Both the position numbers and the translations under genes were made by a program. This document shows positions 21,477 through 24,555 of a stretch of DNA of 24,555 bases, piece by piece. Source of the stretch: Bdellovibrio sp. (GTDB lineage Bacteria; Bdellovibrionota; Bdellovibrionia; Bdellovibrionales; Bdellovibrionaceae). Location of the stretch: contig JAHRXB010000136.1 of the NCBI GenBank assembly GCA_019104905.1, positions 1 to 24,555 of the forward strand, read 5' to 3'. Under the pieces are notes generated by a model. The model was given only the letters and a program-made list of their open reading frames with translations, searched no databases and was not told the DNA's origin. Numbering within the stretch: position 1 is the stretch's first letter; each line of letters opens with the position of its first letter.

Positions 21477-23311
21477 GACAACCCCACAAGCTGTTTCAGC
21501 TCACCTTCGTAAGTGTGTTGATTTTCCATAGCTTCGAGCATGGAGTTTTCCAGATCCTCAATTTTTCCACTGAGTTCATGGAGTTCCTTGGCAAGCACGG
21601 CGGCTTTTTCACCGGTGGCGTTCATCAAACTTTCGTTCAAGGTGTCGCGCAGCTTGTCGGATTCGGCAATTTTCTTCTCACAATCTTCGATGTGCTTTTG
21701 GGCCTTTTTTATCAGACCTTCGATTTTTTTTCGTTCTTCTTTGTAATTGAATTTCGGCGTCGCTTCATTATTTTTAATATCTGCGCGACCGGGCTGCGTT
21801 CCAGTTTCGAAAGTTCTTTCCGCCAAGAAACCTTTTTGCAAACTCCATACGTACTCGTCATAAGTTCCAGGATAAAGAGTCAACTGGCCGTGATTCACTT
21901 CCAAAATCTTATTCGCAACACGTCCAATAAATCCGCGATCGTGGCTCACCGTAACGATCGTGCCTTCATACCTCTCTAAAGCTGTCGTCAGGGCTTCGAC
22001 CGTGTCGAAATCCAAGTGATTGGTGGGTTCATCCAAAAGAAGAAGAGGCGACTTTTGAAGTAAAATTTGTCCCAAAGCGACCCGGGACTTCTCACCTCCG
22101 GAAAGCACTTTGACCTTCTTTTGGACAGAGTCGCCTGAAAAAAGAAGACTTCCAGCAATGTTAAGAACATCCTGCTGGGTCACTTCTTTGTCTGCGGTCG
22201 CTGCCATGGCCTCTAAAACAGTATGCTCGGGATTGAGAGACTCTGGAGTGTGTTGCGCAAAATAGGAAAGACTGACTTGATGGCCCCACTTGATAGAACC
22301 CTTGAGTAAAGGAATTTGTTCGCCGAGGGATTTTAACAGAGTCGATTTCCCGGCTCCGTTTAATCCGACGATCCCCAGATGATTGCCTCGCTCAAGTCGC
22401 AGAGAGACGTTTTTGAGGATGGTTTTTTCACCATAACCACAATCCACATTCTCAACTTCTAAAATCATTTTGCCGGTCGCACGCGCAGGAGGAATGTGAA
22501 TATGAGAGTGTGTGGGGGCCGCCTTAACTTCAATGACTTCCATCTTTTCGAGGGCCTTCAAACGGCTTTGCGCTTGGCGAGCTTTCGTCGCCTTGGCCCC
22601 GAAGCGGGTGACGAAGTCCATGATGGATTTTCTTTTGGCTTGTTGGCTAAGAACTTGCTTTTGCAAGATCTCATTTAACATCTGCTTTTGCTCAAAATAG
22701 TCATCCAAACTTCCCGGAAATTTGACGATATCGCCACTTTCCACTTCGAGAATGTGATCTGTGACCCGACGAAGGAATTCACGGTCATGGGAGATCAATA
22801 AGAAAGCGCCTTTGAATTCTTGCAGAAAGCTTTCTAAAACAAGCAAGGTTTCAAGGTCCAAGAAGTTGGTGGGCTCATCCAGCAAAAGCAAATTTGGTTC
22901 TTGTCCAATCAAATACAAGAGCTTGACCCGCATGCGGTAACCACCGCTGAGCTGTTTGAGATGAGCTTGAAAGTGCGCCTCCGTCAGACCTAATTTGAGG
23001 CCAAACTGTTTCAGCTCCCAGAGGGGTTTAAGACAGTTCTTTGCTAAATAGTCTTCAACCACTTCGTTGACGTCCCAATCAGATTCTTGTTCAAGATAGG
23101 CGAGGCGTAATTGTTGGGACTTTGTGACCAAGCCCTGATCCAGATGCTCTTGATCAACAAGAATTTTGAAGAGGGTCGACTTTCCCGCTCCATTAGGCCC
23201 AATCACGCCCACATGTTCGCCTTCGTTAATTGCAAACGTAGCGTCCTCAAAAAGAGATTTTGAACCAAATGCTTTATAGCCAGACTGGAGCTGAAGAAGG
23301 GTCAATGCCAT
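21473..23311 (-). CDS. ABC-F family ATPase, YheS-like
   Basis: A 612-residue protein with tandem ABC domains and no membrane segment. Domain 1: GPNGAGKST at 38-46, LSGGYRMR at 121-128, DEPTNFLD at 145-152, ISHDREF at 173-179. Domain 2: GLNGAGKST at 316-324, LSGGEKSR at 403-410, DEPTNHLD at 427-434. The inter-domain arm includes RFGAKATKARQAQSRLKALEKME, close to the arm of E. coli YheS. A charged coiled-coil tail (about 520-612) also fits the YheS/Uup type. The family acts on the ribosome as a translation factor. There is no strong Shine-Dalgarno at the ATG, which lies 9 nt after the stop of the upstream NHL-repeat gene, so coupling is possible. The stop overlaps the DUF2799 lipoprotein start. 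Confidence 0.92.
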   Translation of the reverse strand: MALTLLQLQSGYKAFGSKSLFEDATFAINEGEHVGVIGPNGAGKSTLFKILVDQEHLDQGLVTKSQQLRLAYLEQESDWDVNEVVEDYLAKNCLKPLWELKQFGLKLGLTEAHFQAHLKQLSGGYRMRVKLLYLIGQEPNLLLLDEPTNFLDLETLLVLESFLQEFKGAFLLISHDREFLRRVTDHILEVESGDIVKFPGSLDDYFEQKQMLNEILQKQVLSQQAKRKSIMDFVTRFGAKATKARQAQSRLKALEKMEVIEVKAAPTHSHIHIPPARATGKMILEVENVDCGYGEKTILKNVSLRLERGNHLGIVGLNGAGKSTLLKSLGEQIPLLKGSIKWGHQVSLSYFAQHTPESLNPEHTVLEAMAATADKEVTQQDVLNIAGSLLFSGDSVQKKVKVLSGGEKSRVALGQILLQKSPLLLLDEPTNHLDFDTVEALTTALERYEGTIVTVSHDRGFIGRVANKILEVNHGQLTLYPGTYDEYVWSLQKGFLAERTFETGTQPGRADIKNNEATPKFNYKEERKKIEGLIKKAQKHIEDCEKKIAESDKLRDTLNESLMNATGEKAAVLAKELHELSGKIEDLENSMLEAMENQHTYEGELKQLVGLS

Positions 23312-23320
23312 GCATGCAGT

Positions 23321-24555
23321 CTAGGGGACAAAGTTCTCCGGATCAAGGAATTCAGAAACTCCCGAGATGCCGTTTTGTTTAATCGGGAAGACGATGCGAT
23401 CTGGCTCTCCGCCGGTGCCTGATTTGAATATTATTTTATTTCCAAAGCAGGTCGAGCCGTGTGGCAGCGGCAATTCCACTTCAGTGTAGGGCGAGGTTGT
23501 CTTTTTTCGATAAAGCTTCGAAGGAGAATTAGGTACTGACGAGCAGTAGTAGAAATAGGAACCCTGCACGAGGATCGAGAGGGCCTTTTCGTCCAGGTCA
23601 AAAAGTTTTGTGGCTGAGCCTCCGCCGACTTTGACGATTCTTTGTGATTTATTAGTGGCGACAAGCCAGTAGTTGGTTCCAAAACTGTTGGAGTGGAAGA
23701 CGGGACTTGGTCCGCCTTCGCCGAATCCATAGTAAGCCGTATCCAACGAGCAACTAGACGCTGCTCCGGTAGAGCACGAAGCGGCCGACACGGTTGAACT
23801 GTTTCCGGCGATGTGTTTTGTGAGACCATCGCTCAGGCTGAAGTCCCTCAGAACGGATCGGAAAGAGTCCGTGCCATTCCAAGAAATGAATCCGACGGCC
23901 AGCGCATTATTGGCAAAAGCCGAGGGAGCAATTAAGTAGGGCGGAATTTCCAGCGAGCTATAATAAACCGGCGACGTGGTTTCCCAGGCCGCGCCTCCGC
24001 CAAGAGCGTACAGACTTTGCCAGATATTTGCGCCGCGATTGAGTTTACAAATCGATTGGTATCCACAGTTCCAGTAAACATCCCCTGTGGCGGGATCACT
24101 CGCAAATCGCCCCGGCGCTTGCCAGCCCATGCCAATCGGGTTGGAGTTGGCAGCAACTCCCAGCGGAGTTTGAGAACTTGGAGCATCAGATCCATTGCCC
24201 GCGATTGTTTTAATACCGGGAGTGCCCTTAGGATCAATCTCTCTGAAGCGACCACCTTGATTGTCCAAGATGATGACCTTATCTCCAGTTCCATGATCCA
24301 AAGAAACGATGTTGTTGAGGCGTGCCTCCATGCCCTCCCCACCATCGCCGGCGCTAAGGTTATAGCCATAGAGGGTATAGATTTTTCCGTCCGAACCCAC
24401 GATGCGAATCAATCCATCGTCCATAAAATAGATCTGTCCTGTTTGCGAAACAAAGAGATCATTAGGAATGATCGAACAAGATAAGGCAGGTGTTCCATCG
24501 ACACAGCTGCTGCGGGCTCCTGTTCCAATGATGGCGTTCCAGCCGGTGCCGCCGT
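23321..24555 (-). CDS. NHL-repeat/beta-propeller surface protein, 5' end outside window
   Basis: Partial: the frame is open to the window edge, giving about 410 C-terminal residues. The sequence has NHL-type repeats: IPNDLFVSQTGQIYFMDDG and LIRIVGSDGKIYTLYG, then GDGGEGMEARLNNIVSLDHG, VIILDNQGGRFREIDP and GIKTIAGNGSD, with later weaker repeats. Such repeats build beta-propellers, often in large exported proteins. Two repeats carry a cysteine pair at the same place after the GTG/AGN turn (SSC-x8-C and SC-x7-C). A methionine inside the frame at 24424 is not the start, because coding continues upstream of it in the same frame. The stop is 9 nt before the YheS-like ABC-F start. The ligand and the full length are unknown. 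Confidence 0.78.
   Translation of the reverse strand, partial: GGTGWNAIIGTGARSSCVDGTPALSCSIIPNDLFVSQTGQIYFMDDGLIRIVGSDGKIYTLYGYNLSAGDGGEGMEARLNNIVSLDHGTGDKVIILDNQGGRFREIDPKGTPGIKTIAGNGSDAPSSQTPLGVAANSNPIGMGWQAPGRFASDPATGDVYWNCGYQSICKLNRGANIWQSLYALGGGAAWETTSPVYYSSLEIPPYLIAPSAFANNALAVGFISWNGTDSFRSVLRDFSLSDGLTKHIAGNSSTVSAASCSTGAASSCSLDTAYYGFGEGGPSPVFHSNSFGTNYWLVATNKSQRIVKVGGGSATKLFDLDEKALSILVQGSYFYYCSSVPNSPSKLYRKKTTSPYTEVELPLPHGSTCFGNKIIFKSGTGGEPDRIVFPIKQNGISGVSEFLDPENFVP

Noticed and set aside
23321..24424. Complete NHL-repeat gene starting with ATG at 24424
   Set aside because: The frame stays open upstream to the window edge with coherent NHL-like sequence, so that Met is internal and the gene is truncated by the window.
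1..24555. CRISPR arrays, tRNA/rRNA genes, insertion sequences, prophage
   Set aside because: No periodic repeats, cloverleaf-like sequences, transposase motifs or phage genes were seen in either strand.

Overview
The window reads as a gene-dense chromosomal segment of a Gram-negative bacterium, most likely a Bdellovibrio-like predator (Bdellovibrionota). This rests on gene content and style only: near-balanced base composition, tight operons with 0-10 nt junctions, many small signal-peptide proteins and lipoproteins of unknown function, a TonB system, a secreted nuclease, a secreted nucleotidase, and a large NHL-repeat surface protein. There is no rRNA, tRNA, CRISPR array, phage or insertion sequence, and no gene-free stretch longer than 300 bases.

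Layout. (1) 1-2395, minus strand: a small exported cysteine-containing protein, then a three-gene ABC-2 exporter (ATPase, permease, second permease cut by the window edge). (2) 2513-5398, minus strand: a four-gene run of a membrane-anchored protein, a TPMT-like methyltransferase with an unexplained N-terminal domain, a GNAT acetyltransferase and a secreted EEP-fold nuclease/phosphatase. (3) 5500-11326, plus strand: a leucine/isovalerate degradation (liu) operon starting from a divergent promoter region. It holds a DUF4442-type hotdog protein, 3-methylcrotonyl-CoA carboxylase beta subunit, methylglutaconyl-CoA hydratase, a separate biotin carboxylase, a separate biotin carrier protein, and HMG-CoA lyase. 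Together they would take 3-methylcrotonyl-CoA to acetyl-CoA plus acetoacetate. The MCC alpha subunit is split in two at a G5 run. (4) 11339-15406, minus strand: tonB and a TonB-dependent receptor, ended by a clear intrinsic terminator, then a UshA-like periplasmic 5'-nucleotidase. (5) 15500-20682, plus strand: a large lipoprotein; an ABC-F ATPase whose ribosome binding site lies in an inverted repeat; an overlapping membrane-anchored protein of unknown function; and a small lipoprotein. (6) 20679-24555, minus strand: the 5'-truncated NHL-repeat protein, a YheS-like ABC-F ATPase, and an overlapping DUF2799 lipoprotein.

The points most worth follow-up are the split MCC alpha subunit, the possible translational switch ahead of the first ABC-F gene, the parallel coupling of both ABC-F genes to envelope-protein genes, and a 15-bp palindrome between the divergent tonB and lipoprotein genes. 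All function calls come from motif reading by eye; no database search was run.
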